Part shown: piece by piece, positions 10,557-20,951 of the stretch | Layout: every line of letters starts with the position of its first letter | Position numbering within the stretch: the stretch's first letter is position 1 | Source: Alentia gelatinosa | Taxonomy: Eukaryota > Annelida > Polychaeta > Phyllodocida > Polynoidae | Length of the DNA: 64,000 bases | Reading direction: 5' to 3' | Assembly (NCBI GenBank): GCA_950022655.1 | Contig: OX465590.1 | Span: 39,798,218 to 39,862,217, forward strand | The notes under the pieces: generated by a model | What the model was told of the DNA's origin: nothing | Seen by the model: the letters and a program-made list of their open reading frames with translations, nothing else | Databases searched by the model: none | Made by a program: the position numbers and the translations under genes

Positions 10557-11214
10557 TATCGGTTCTCCATGAACTATATGCTTGGCTCTATATATTTCGG
10601 ACACTGATCAAGAGTTTATTGAGAATTGTTATCGAGGGCCACCTGACCAACTATCTCAAGGATATATTATATAATTATTGTATATTCATTATTTACCGCC
10701 ACTCTTTTATCATGAAGAAAAGATAAATATTAGAAAAAAAAAAGAAATTACAGTTTCCATAGAGCCAGGAAGCCATTCGACTGATATTGGTTGAAAAATT
10801 AGATCATGGCTGACAGATGTGGTTTATTCCAATTTAAATTTGGGAAATCCACTTAGGAGCTGATTGGCAATACAAAGGATATATAAATTTATATAAGACC
10901 TAATTGGCAATACAAAGAATATTTCAATAAAAGAGCCTTTTTTTGTAATATTCTAACCATTCAGAAAATATATATCTTTTTAGTTAAGTGATTTGATGAA
11001 GCAGCTATTAAATGAAAAGGAACTGACATTACAGAAAATATCTAAATTACTTGCATGGAAAACATTTAAACTAAAATGACGGTTTAGTGAATAAAAAACA
11101 TAAAAATACGCTAAAATGTCCGCAGACATGCGATTGTGGGAATTGGCATTGCAAAGTACTATAACCAACATTTCCATTTATTGGTGTGCAAATGGAGTTC
11201 CAGTACCAGCTAAT
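10557..11214. other. No gene seen; AT-rich
   Basis: AT-rich intergenic sequence with two near-repeats about 60 bp apart (TTGGCAATACAAAG-A at 10863 and 10909). Confidence 0.4.
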
Positions 11215-11539
11215 AAATTACAAAGCAAAAGAAGATTAGAAGTGTAGGGTGGGGAGATGTAATGGGGGCTCATACATACTATCTGGCCAGTGGCAGGGGG
11301 CTGACTGCCCACATTACCTTATCCACTCTATCCAATGAAACACTAGCAGGGTCTATGGGACAAGCTGCGGGTGCCCCACCCCTTCGCCTCTGCGCCCTCG
11401 TGGCCATTCATAACCTTGCCTGACCCAGACCCCCTCCTGCAGACACCACCACTATATTGCATTTTCACAAATGCTTCCCTTCCGAGGCAAGTAACGCCGG
11501 TCTGGGGTTGATGGTGAGTTATGGGCTCGAGGCAACCAG

Positions 11540-11640
11540 CGCAGTGTGAGTATGGAGGCACTGCGCAGGCGCACTGAAATCCGTTGCCGGTTCCGGTTTT
11601 AGGAACTTCCGCTAGTGACGTGGAATAGAAAAGACCTCGC
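11540..11640. promoter_or_regulatory. Promoter-like GC-rich segment with NRF1-type site
   Basis: Inside an otherwise AT-rich region, CTGCGCAGGCGCAC (11561-11574) fits the NRF1 consensus. It is followed by CCGGTTCCGG, ACTTCCGC (ETS-like) and GTGACGTGG (half CRE). This combination is typical of TATA-less housekeeping promoters in animals. No adjacent coding exon could be recognised on either strand, so the assignment rests only on motifs. Confidence 0.35.
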
Positions 11641-11968
11641 TTATTACTGACAATCATTTGACTGTCCAATTATTCCGGTTGCATGTCAGGTGGTGACAGG
11701 CAGTTCTCTGTTTAAAAAAGATAAAAATCTTAAATGGGGACACATTTTCCTTTACTTTACAAATAAATCTCCTTGTTTCAGTTAAAGTTGGTTCTATAAC
11801 CAGGATTAGACATGCTAATAAGGCCCTCTTAAATTCACATGCCACTCAACGTATTCCCAGTCAGAACAGTGTGACTGCTTAATAATATGTTACCTCTGAA
11901 CATCCAATAGTTCAACTGAGGGGGATTACAATTATCATTGAACAAAGAGGAGGAAATAAAGAAATAAC

Positions 11969-12254
11969 CAACAAGTTTTGGTCAAAGTCATCGTTCTCTA
12001 AGAGTTTTTTTGCAGAGTGATATGAATGAGGTGATAGCCGAGTGAATATCATGAAGCGTTCAAACGAGTTTGAGAACAACGACTTTGATCAAATCGAGTT
12101 GCTTTCTGTATTAATCTCACCCTTGTACACACTAAAAGAATGGACGACACACATGATATAGACCATGGAGAACAGACTGCAATACTGGTTGGGGTATGGA
12201 GAACGAGTTCCCAATGTTAAGCTTAATTGACAAAAATACCAAGGGTGACATAAT
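11969..12254 (-). mobile_element. Hairpin-superfamily element, GGAGAACGA subtype
   Basis: Arms CAAGTTTTGGTCAAAGTC and GACTTTGATCAAATCGAG enclose a tip containing GGTGATAGCCGAGTGAATA. Then comes TTAATCTCACCCTTGTACAC and the first module with ATGGAGAACGAGTTCCCAAT, closing on AAGGGTGACATAA. The fuller module is at 62822-63026. Confidence 0.78.
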
Positions 12255-12945
12255 ATTTTAGACACGACACAAATAGACACAAAACAAATATTCATCAAGA
12301 GGAAAGTCACATCTTTGATAAAGAAATCCCTGTTGGCCCCAAAGTCAGCTTTACATCCGATATTGGCGATTCTAAGGCCATTAGCTGAGGAATCTTACTA
12401 CAGAGGCAGCCTTTGTCACCTCTCCTCTCTCATTCTCTACAGACCTCACTTAGAACAAGACTCTCCACTTCCCATAATCATCTTCGCCCCCGCCCTGAAT
12501 TCACTTTCATTGATGCCGGTGTGTTTTTCTTTTTTCCGCCATTCTTTACGGAATAGAGTGGGACTGTTCCGCAAACAGCAACCCACTATACACGATTTCG
12601 TCCGACTTAACACATACAGGGAAATGCCATTATTATAGGGCCATCTATTTTAATAGACTGAGTCTGGCGCCCAATATAAATATAGAGAATGTTCTTTAAT
12701 TGATTTTTACCAACCCCGTAACATGTAATATCAATTGTCGAAACAAACAATGTTAAACACCATTCCGTAATCACATCCCAAATGTGTCCTTAGACTACTA
12801 GAGCTCCAATGTCAATATTGTTTTCACTCCCTTGTCGGATTACTGACTCAATGTAATTTTCACTACGTTTATTTGTGTCATGAATCTTATTTAGGGATAT
12901 GGAATATAACTTAGCGATAACCATGAGGCCGGATGGTACGTCCTA
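12255..12945. other. No gene seen
   Basis: A 107-codon frame at 12315-12638 has no recognisable domain. Nothing else stands out. Confidence 0.4.
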
Positions 12946-13270
12946 TTATCTCACCCCTGGTACAAGCTTCGCCATAGAAATAACATTAGGAAAAAATACT
13001 CAACGATCACCCCCGTGAAGTGACGATACTACGCCACGGCCGTGGCGTAGTGAATTTGAGATGACGTCATATAGATTCGCTAGGTATATTCGAGCTGTTC
13101 TGATATTCTGATACTATCTAACATCATAGAAATGGGTGAGATAAATCCAGAACCGCACTCGAATCGTAAAATAGTCAATATTCCTCTCGTTTGGATGTGC
13201 CATGATGCAGGCACATCCAAACTCGTGGAGTATTGTCTATTTATACGATTCTCGATGCAGTTCTATATAA
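12946..13270 (+). mobile_element. Hairpin-superfamily element, CGTTTGGATG subtype
   Basis: TTATCTCACCCCTGGTACAA, an inner perfect palindrome CTACGCCACGGCCGTGGCGTAG, then ATGGGTGAGATAAATCCAGA. The hairpin arms are ACTCGAATCGTAAAATAGTC...TTTGGATGTGCC and GGCACATCCAAACTCG...ATTCTCGATG. Ends TTCTATATAA. Related copies are at 27759 and 29784. Confidence 0.85.
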
Positions 13271-13819
13271 GTACCCCTTACCATTTTCCTGTTGTTGTTG
13301 TTATATGGGGTTGGCCCCCGATTGAAACCAGCCATTTGTACCTGGCTGATGGAGACCATCTTTATTATCAAATGGATGAAAGAACTGTAAAACATGCAAA
13401 TTGTAATAACTATTGGAGATCTAATAAAGAGAATGTTAAAAAAAATCAAAAAGAACTTTGGTTTTACATTGTATTCTGACCGGTATTATTTTAGAGTACA
13501 GTCATAGCTTATTGAATCATTTGTCTTTTCGTATTGATGTTTTACATAAGCAGAGTGAGTTCCTATTGTTTGCCTTTCTGTCACTGTCTTTCTCCCTTGT
13601 TGGAAAACAAGATAGAAAAAAAGAGAAAAGAAATTGCTTTCTAGAGCTTCAATTTCTAGAGAGCTGGCATTAAGGCATTAGCGGGACTTGGTTTACTCTC
13701 TGCTTCTTTAGGATTTTTTTCTCTTCAGGGAATTGGGTCAGAATCCACGTAAATGGATCCAATTGGAGTCGGAACAGAAAAAGGTACTTAACATTAGTAA
13801 AAATGTGCTTGTCCATACA
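13271..13819. other. No gene seen
   Basis: Unremarkable sequence; frames here run out of the adjacent hairpin element. Confidence 0.4.
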
Positions 13820-13823
13820 TTAA

Positions 13824-14185
13824 CCCTTTAAGGACGCATGTTGCCTGGAGGAATCACCACACTAAAGACGCATGATGCCTGGAGGCATCACTGCACTATA
13901 GACGCATGATGCCTGGAGGCATCATTGTCCAGATATTAACAAAAATGTTTTAACAATGAGATAATAGAGCAATATTCATGAAATCTTCAGAAAATGTAGA
14001 TAGCACATGATATTTAGTATTTCTATTAAAATGAAATAAAATATTTGTGATTATGTATCATATTTCATGATTACAACCTTTGATATCGGTTTAACAATAA
14101 TGTGGCCGTCCTCCAGCCAGACAGACTGCCACCAGCACCCGTCCTTATGGAACTAGCTGGGCCCCAGGCAGCCGTCCTTAAAGGG
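13824..14185. mobile_element. piggyBac-like MITE with TTAA duplications
   Basis: 362 bp bounded by CCCTTTAAGGACG and its inverse CGTCCTTAAAGGG. TTAA lies immediately outside on both sides (13820-13823 and 14186-14189). TTAA target plus a CCCTTT terminus is the signature of piggyBac-type elements. The left third contains three tandem copies of about 32 bp (ACGCATGATGCCTGGAGGCA). No coding capacity. Confidence 0.8.
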
Positions 14186-14371
14186 TTAAGCTAATGTGGG
14201 TGTAACTGGGACTCATTCAGTTCATATCCACTTACGTTTCACCTTCCGATATGAAAAAGGCTCTGGATCCCTTTTACTGGTAAAGCTGGATCTACTATGG
14301 ATTGTTAAATACGTTGCCCATAGAGGTGGGAGTCCTATCCTGTCAAACATCGTCCAGCCGTTATCTCATCA

Positions 14372-14757
14372 TGTGGCGTTTCCACCTGCCGATAATAATC
14401 ACCGATTATTCCATTTCGCATGGCCAACCGATTATGCGACACATTCGATGCAATAATCGTCAGATGGAAACAGAAAGGACAACAAATCTTCTCTCCTTCC
14501 TCATGCAATATTGCACCTACGACTGATTTTTTAGCCCACCAACGAAATAAACCTGTGCTGAATTAATCAGTGGCAGTCTGCAGTTTACAACCAAGGCCAT
14601 TGACCAGTGTACCTTGAAATGGCAAATGGAAACACATGCAGGCAGTACAGGTCACTGATTATGTGCCACCGGCTTATCAGCAGGAGAACCAGCCACCGAC
14701 TTTTTGTACAGCATGTAAATTATCGGTGGGTTTTTTGTTGGCAGGTGGAATCACCAC
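14372..14757. mobile_element. Probable MITE with GTTTCCACCTGCCGA ends
   Basis: Left GTGGCGTTTCCACCTGCCGA is approximately inverse to GGCAGGTGGAATCACCAC near the right end. CACCGATTATTCC and ATTATCGGTGGG also pair. It resembles in style the GTTTCCATTGGCCGA family at 16878. Exact ends and the target duplication are not clear. Confidence 0.45.
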
Positions 14758-15699
14758 CTAAATCTTGTATGAATGTGAATTCTCTGATGAATATAAACTT
14801 GGTCCATTACATCTACATACTCCATCGTTGTTAGAAATATTGTGTAATATAATATGGTCTAACGCTACCTTATGGTACACAATGATCTATTGCTATCCCG
14901 GGCTTGAATGGAGACTATATCCTGGCAGTGGCACCTCTAAGCATTTGGGAGCCTCCATCGCGTGAACAACAGAACTGCCCATTAATGTTAATTCTGCACC
15001 AAAATTTCATGGGCAGAATTATGAGTGTTAAAATAACTACACATCACCCATTCCCTGATCCTTTTACCGGAAACTGTTGACAGGAGATGTTGTCTCATGA
15101 GTGGAATTTAACCATTTCAGTTTTGGTAAGATTCTTGAAAGGATCTGTGTGTTTTTTAAAGATTTTATTGTAGCACAAAATTTGTACCAGGAGACGGCTT
15201 CACATTCGACAGTTGTTTGTTTGCGCATAATCAAAATATTACTCATAATATGATGGTATGTTCATTATTGATGAACGAGCGTGCAATTATAAATGAATAT
15301 CAATTAAAAGGTTTGGGTTACAATCAGTCTATGAATTGTTTTCTGTAACCCACTTGTCAGCTTGTTATTCCTGCAGCTGCCTGGGTCTAGTATCCAAAAT
15401 ATCAAGTGGGTTTGCAGCTATTTCGATATTTAGTGATTGTTCATTGTCAGCTGGGCACGCCTCTAAGACCCTGAGACACTGACACCCAACTCCTTTCCCC
15501 ATACCACAGTCAATAGCACACAGATAGTGAAGAAATAGTTTTTCTTTGCAGTAAGCTGGCAGTGTATATGTAAGCAATCTAACCTCTAGTCAACGTTTAT
15601 ATGTGTGCGAGCACGCTCTAATAATTTTTTTTTAATGATAGTTCGTCCTCTTTCATAGTAGTCTCTTACAAACAACCAGATCCCCATACCCACCTCACC
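14758..15699. other. No gene seen
   Basis: Non-repetitive by eye, AT-rich, frames below 80 codons only. Nothing recognised. Confidence 0.4.
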
Positions 15700-16290
15700 A
15701 GTTGCTCCACTTTTTGTGGTATCGCTAGCTATAATCGGATCGCAATTTTACTTTTACGATTACTTTAACGATCCGACTAAAAAAGCATTGCTCCAGTAAT
15801 ATCGGATTGTATCGCTATATTTCAACTTTTACGATGCGATTACGATACAACAATTCAGGGGCACATATTAAATGAGATAAGAAGATTAATTAGTTCTTTG
15901 ATTAAATACAGATGGCACCATAGTTAAAACTGATCTGACACCTGGAGGTGAGGATCGCTATTTCCTATAGGTAAAAGAACAAGAGGTAGGGGTTGGTGGT
16001 GCCACCATGGATCGTTATTTGAAATATCAGACAAGGCTGGTTTTAACCTACAGCGATACGATCCGCAGTGTGTGAAGGTCGGCGTAAAAAGTATCGCTAA
16101 ATGCCGTATTTTACGCGGTGATGCACCTATACGATTGCGGCATGATCCGCAAAATTTCAGGATCAACGTTTTGGCCCTCGGATCGCTATTCTGCGATCTG
16201 CAGCTCTGTCGTAATCCTGGAGCAACGGGGCCCTGGCGTTTTCATATTCACATTCCCATCTCACGTGTGTTAAACTCAATGGGGTTCTAG
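15700..16290. repeat. Dispersed repeat shared with 61330-61680
   Basis: Both loci contain, in the same order, TTGCTCC, ACTTTAACGAT, a TTGCTC-N-N-TAATATC-GAT stretch, AATTACA/AATTCAGG-GGAGCATATT-like, AGATGGC-C-A-AGTTAAAA and CTGACA-CT. They are strongly diverged. The 15700 copy is rich in GATCCG/ATCGCTA words. Function and class unknown. Confidence 0.5.
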
Positions 16291-16752
16291 GGTTTTTTAA
16301 GTCCATATTAATCTGCTTTCCTCAAGGCTGCCGTTCTGCACAGCTTTAGGTCTTAATGACTGGGTCTTTGTCCTAGAATCATCATTAGTCCGTTCGCCTT
16401 ACATCCTACAATTATTTAAATCAATTAACCAACCTCAATATGTTCGCTATCTTACAGTTCTACCTCTTTTTGTGCTTGGATACTAGGACAGAAAACCGAT
16501 AGGATGCTTTTTAATTTTGCCTGATTTCCATTAGCTTGAAATGTAAAAACTAGCTCTCACAGCCAACGTAAGACTGATGGCATAGATATGTTTTGCTCAA
16601 ATTAAAAAAAAAGGATGGAGAGATAATGGTTTGAGCATCCTGCATTGTGAAGAACAAAGGGATCACCCATTGTAGACGAGAATCTAATTCTATCCCCGTG
16701 ACAACTGCATAGAGCCTTGCTTTAAAATAAACTGCTGGCTGCATATCAGTAA

Positions 16753-16847
16753 GGGGCCATCCATAAAGTACGTACGCACTGAGGGGGGTTGGGGGCGGGG
16801 GGTCAAAAATTTCGGAAATTCTGCGCACATACTTTATGCATGGCCCC
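16753..16847. mobile_element. Short GGGGCCATCCATAAAGTACG MITE
   Basis: Only 95 bp. GGGGCCATCCATAAAGTACG and CATACTTTATGCATGGCCCC are inverted, separated by a G-rich stretch and AAAAATTTCGGAAATTCTGC. The most compact of the copies in this window. Confidence 0.8.
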
Positions 16848-16877
16848 TAAACTGATACTAGAGTCATTAGATAGCTA

Positions 16878-17187
16878 TAGGCCTGTTTCCATTGGCCGAT
16901 TTCCCGTCACCGATCTACAGTCAGGGACCACCGACAGACTTTTGGCACTGTGGACTCAATATCGGTCAATGGAAACAACCAAGGTCGTGAAATGCCCCAC
17001 GACTTTTTCTGCTTAGATTATGCAATGTGGCACCACCCACCACTGAGTCAAAGCTTGGTCACTGAGTGAAATCTACTACCCTCAGCGATTTTTCTATACC
17101 GACGCCCAGTCAGTGGCACCACCTCAGACTTTCTGTGTAACTCAAAAAGTCTAAGCAATCTTCGTCGGCCAATGGAAACGGGCCTTA
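16878..17187. mobile_element. MITE with AGGCCTGTTTCCATTGGCCG ends
   Basis: About 310 bp. The left end TAGGCCTGTTTCCATTGGCC is matched by the right end GGCCAATGGAAACGGGCCTTA. The interior has CGATCTACAGTCAGGGACCA, which recurs in inverse at 33510-33535. No coding frame. Confidence 0.78.
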
Positions 17188-17578
17188 TGTCTTACATACA
17201 CGGTTCATCTTGAAGCATAAAATAGCGGTTTTCATGTATTCAGGAACGTGCACTTATTCAAATGTCAAGGCTATAGGCTTAATGGATGTACCTACTTGAA
17301 TAACACCTCCGACTCAGAAGAAGTACGGGGCACAAAGCTATTGTGTCACCTGACGCCAAAAAAACACCAGGTGGAGGGTAAAGTTATCCTTGTATTGTCT
17401 TCCCGTGTCTTTTTGTCGGCTTGCCATGGTTTAGGCTTGTCTCACGATTATCAATGGATTATGACTAATAACAATGGCCGCCCCCGACTACAGTGGCACG
17501 ACCTCACTATTTTCTGGTGGATGTTGACGGAACTAGTAATCACTCTGTATCCTATATTCTACCATGCTAAAGTAGAAT
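17188..17578. other. No gene seen
   Basis: The 161-codon plus-strand frame spanning 17248-17730 overlaps the MITE fragment that follows and has no recognisable domain. It is rejected as a gene. Confidence 0.4.
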
Positions 17579-17720
17579 TTACACGGTGGGATTCATGGAC
17601 CTCACAGGGCGTTTGTATGAGACAAATCCAGCTGATATTCGTGTACGTCAAAGGGTGTTTGTATGAGACAAATCCTGCTGAGATTCTGTTCTGGAACACA
17701 ATCTCTTTGTCTCTCTTTAC
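17579..17720 (+). repeat. Fragment of the TTCACACGGTGGGATTC MITE family
   Basis: TTTACACGGTGGGATTCATG and GAGACAAATCC...GAACACAATCTC match the left part of the element at 53980-54521. The segment TGTATGAGACAAATCC is duplicated here (about 17613 and 17659). Confidence 0.65.
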
Positions 17721-17918
17721 GACTTATTAGCAATCATTTACAGCTTTCTTCTTTACCATTTCATCGTATCACCTTATCTGATGTCTAATCAATGAAGGTG
17801 ATTCTTATCGGTTACTAGATATTATTTATCTGTAATAAATAGGTATGTCTATCCTCTACCGTGGTATGAACCGATGTGGCCAGCACTAATCGCCCAAATG
17901 CCTTCCCAGCGTGCATAC

Positions 17919-18206
17919 TAAGGCCCGGCGTCCACCTACTACGATATGGCTCCGATATGGTCTATAATGCAACTCCCGATAAAAAAATCAAAATCGTGTC
18001 AGGAGGTCACCTAATATCGGGGCAGTTGACCACGTTTCTGCGATTAGACACCGATAAAACCCCATACAATGCGCGGTGGATTGGCATGTCTAAATATATG
18101 TCTACGATTTTGGACATTCTCAATATGTCTCCGATATTTGCTTTTTGTATCGGTGCCAAATCGGTAGGTCTAAATTTCTATCGTAGTAGGTGGACGCCAG
18201 GCCTTA
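17919..18206 (+). mobile_element. TA-flanked MITE with GGCGTCCACC ends, copy D
   Basis: 288 bp. Perfect-looking inverted ends (AGGCCCGGCGTCCACCTAC and GTAGGTGGACGCCAGGCCT) flanked by TA. The best-preserved copy in the window. Confidence 0.85.
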
Positions 18207-18253
18207 TACCTCACCAGATATTCATCTCTCTGGGGGATTGATAGTAACGGGTT

Positions 18254-18592
18254 TTATCATCCACCTAATACAAAGTGTCCATAGAAAACACATAGGGAGT
18301 TTGTATGGACATACCCGGCGCATACGGATATGTTGTATGCTCCGGGTGGCGCATACGGAAAAATAGTGCGTATGGAAAAATAGTGCATAGCTAAAACGAA
18401 CTGATATTGACATGCCACTTGTCTAGAAAAATGTAGATAATAAATACAATATAGACTAGTTTCAGATACAAGCGGTTGTATGCTCCTCGGAGTTGACTCT
18501 CCGCAATATCCTCGCATACGCTCGGATATTACTACGCGTCAACTCCTCGGAGCATACGGCCGCTTGTATCTAAAACCAGTCAATATTGTGTA
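18254..18592 (+). mobile_element. Hairpin-superfamily element, GCATACGGCC subtype
   Basis: TTATCATCCACCTAATACAA opens. The first module repeats GGCGCATACGGA (twice) and TTGTATGCTCCGGG. The hairpin runs from GTTTCAGATACAAGCGGTTG to CGGCCGCTTGTATCTAAAAC, about 130 bp, tip CATACGCTCGGATATTAC. Arm and first module share GCATACGG. Confidence 0.85.
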
Positions 18593-19358
18593 TGTATTCG
18601 CACAGTTTGGTGGTTGACGGGGTCGGGGGGTGCTTCGTTCCACCTTCACTCACAACTTATATGGTTATTTTATAGAACTGCATCGAGAACACATAAAAAA
18701 AAGGAAAAAAAAAGTCTGCAGATGTCTGGACATTTACTCTCCCATATCAGTCCACTCTAATTCTAAACTCGTAAATCATAATCGGATCATCATAGTCCAC
18801 CCACCGTCAGTTAATTATAATTCTGATACCGAGGGATATCTACCTAGACTTATTTTTTTTATTCTTCTTCCTCATCCAACCCATTCCATCACCATCAGAA
18901 TCACCACTTATACAATCGCAATAACCTCAGACTTAGATGTCAGAGAGTTCTTTCTGTCAATTGTGGTTTCACATTTTGACAAATTTTTGACATATTTATA
19001 ACAAATAAGTAAGTTTTGTCTTTACATGAATCAGTATTGAATAACTTTCTTCTCCATCTCGATGTAATATAACCGTTACCAGACTGTCATAGGGCCAATG
19101 GGTATAGTGGTAGACCGCCTAACTTGTACTAGCGAACTATATTCCAATAAAAACCTTGAAAAAAACCATGCAGACATAAATCACCATAGGATTCAAGCAG
19201 GAATATCCGTCCAGAGATTCACTTTATGGAGAGGATTGACGATAATGGAAATTCAAAGTAATAATACGGCAAGTGATCGGCCGATAAAATGTAGGCTATA
19301 TGAGAGCACATAAATCATGTTCGTGATATCACGGTATATCTGTGTCTATATTAAGATT
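18593..19358. other. No gene seen
   Basis: AT-rich sequence. A 124-codon frame at 18630-19001 lacks recognisable features. Confidence 0.4.
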
Positions 19359-19660
19359 TATCTCACCCCAGTATTTTTCTCCCCAGGCTTAACGTAAGGA
19401 ACTCATACTCCACAGCCGTGAAGGTAGTGTACCCAATACTCAATTACTAATTGGGTGAGTTATTTCATTGATAGATGATGTTCCTGATCGTGTATATGGG
19501 GTGAGATAAAATCAGAAACCCACTCGATGAAAATAACTTGGTCCGCACTCCACTTCGTTTGACCGCTACAGTATTCACTCAGCTTCGCTTTGTGAATTAC
19601 TCTGCGGTCAAACTCAGTGGAGTATGGACCAAGTTATTTTCATTTCGTGAGTTTCCTTCT
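19359..19660 (+). mobile_element. Hairpin-superfamily element, AACTTGGTCC subtype
   Basis: TTATCTCACCCCAGTATTTT and CAGGCTTAACGTAAGGAACTC. The module closes GGGGTGAGATAAAATCAGAA. The hairpin arms GATGAAAATAACTTGGTCC and GGACCAAGTTATTTTCAT are perfect over 18 bp, tip CACTCAGCTTCGCTTTGTGA. Directly abuts the next element. Confidence 0.85.
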
Positions 19661-19662
19661 AA

Positions 19663-19935
19663 TTATCTCACCCCTGGTATTTTCCTCCCATGAACTTCAC
19701 ATTGGGAACTCAACGCCCATGTAGTATTGTAAGAATATACTCAATGGGGGATGCTATCTCAAATATTAGCTAATAAGTTAGTTATAGGGGTGAGATAAAA
19801 TCTGAACTACACTCCCATAGGCACTGAAAATATGCCATCTATTTTGGTTTACTACGTAATATCTCTTGTCTTTGCATCATAAGATTACTCCGCAACCCAA
19901 ACTCATGGCATATTCTCGGTGAATATGAATCTCCT
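19663..19935 (+). mobile_element. Hairpin-superfamily element, ATATGCCAT subtype
   Basis: Head-to-tail with the preceding element. TTATCTCACCCCTGGTATTT, GAACTTCACATTGGGAACTC, then AGGGGTGAGATAAAATCTGA. The hairpin arms ATTTTGGTTTACTACG/GCAACCCAAACTCATGGCAT are more diverged than in the neighbour, and the tip no longer has the GGCTTCGCC core. Confidence 0.72.
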
Positions 19936-20125
19936 AGCTTAGTAACTTCTGAGAATATTATAGGTCGTAAGATAAAGACCTCATGTAGCAGTATTGTAGA
20001 GGAACATCGAGACTTACAGACACAGAATGCAAGATAATTCCTGAAAAGGAAACTATGACAGGTTACCTGTAAGAATTAAAGATAAGAAAATGGATGAACA
20101 CTTTTTGGACGAGCTGTAGGGTGTG

Positions 20126-20555
20126 TTATTATACACCTATGGCCCAACGTCTTCGAAATACTACCTGCTGCTAGGAGTGTAGTATCATATTCGGGTTGAA
20201 TAAAACGTAGTGAATGTTCGGGCGCACTGTGCCCGTAGTGTACTTCGCAAGTATAGTAAAACTCCACCTTAGGAAACACCCGCCGTTCTGAAAAATGGCC
20301 CATTAAGCGGGGTGGCCCCTTAAGCTGGGTGTCTTAGAAGCGGAGTTTTACTGTACATACAATAGCATTTTTTCGTGTTCATTTAGGTGTATAACAATTA
20401 AATAAAACGTGGTAAGTGAACCTGCAGCAATTTCATTCTTGGCATTTAATCCCATGAAATATATCCCTCCACCTCTTGCGTAGGGACATACTTTATGGGA
20501 TAAAAGACCTCGAACGGCAATCGCTACGGACACACTCACTACGTTTTCTCTTAAA
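20126..20555 (+). mobile_element. Hairpin-superfamily element, TTATACACC subtype, with nested insertion
   Basis: TTATTATACACCTATGG, CTGCTAGGAGTGTAGTAT, GTGTACTTCGCAAG, interrupted by a 100-bp element, then TACATACAATAGCA...TTTAGGTGTATAA. The hairpin follows: AAAACGTGGTAAGTGAACC...CCCATGAAATATATCCC against GGGACATACTTTATGGG...GTTCGAGGT-type inverse, ending ACTCACTACGTTTTCTC. Confidence 0.78.
20254..20353. mobile_element. 100-bp TA-flanked MITE (Tc1/mariner- or pogo-like ends)
   Basis: Ends are TAGTAAAACTCC and GGAGTTTTACTG (inverted), flanked by TA at 20252-20253 and 20354-20355. The uninterrupted host sequence is visible in inverse in the copy at 52829-53060 (CTTCGCAAGTACATATAATG), which gives a natural empty site and confirms a TA duplication. 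CAGTAAAACTCCGC with TA is the style of Tc1/mariner or pogo ends. Confidence 0.82.
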
Positions 20556-20628
20556 GTAAACGCCTCGGTCCGTACAAACGGTAAATTAGCATCTCGTTCT
20601 GTGACTTGTACAGCATGGTCAGGACGTT

Positions 20629-20926
20629 CTATACGGAAACTGGCTTACTGTCTTCGTACGTCAAAAATACACGGTGAAATTATTGATCAGAAACATCCCG
20701 ATGCCAAAGGCAGAGGGATGTATCTGATCAATTATTTTACCAAGTATTTTGACGTTCTAAGACAGTCAGCCCATTTTCATATTATTATATACCTAAAAAT
20801 GGTAAAATCTTAGCTAGTCATGTGATCACATACCCTGTACGTCACACTGTAACGTACGACTATATATACGTCATGGGTAGCAGCAGGCAGTATGTGTAGG
20901 TCATTCGGCCATAGGTATATAATAAT
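20629..20926 (-). mobile_element. Hairpin-superfamily element, AGGTATATAA subtype
   Basis: Hairpin first: AAACTGGCTTACTGTCTT...GAAATTATTGATCAGAAACA and TGTATCTGATCAATTATTT...AAGACAGTCAGCC, tip CCGATGCCAAAGGCAGAGGG. Then GTACGTCACACTGTAACGTACG and finally ATAGGTATATAATAAT. Same family, opposite orientation, at 58695-58985. It ends about 25 bp from the splice donor of the neighbouring PRRT-like exon. Confidence 0.8.
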
Positions 20927-20951
20927 ATATAAGTAATATAATCACACTGAC

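Noticed and set aside
17248..17730. 161-codon plus-strand open frame
   Set aside because: It runs from unrelated sequence into a TTCACACGGTGGGA MITE fragment with an internal duplication; the residues match no family and the frame is explained by repeat sequence.
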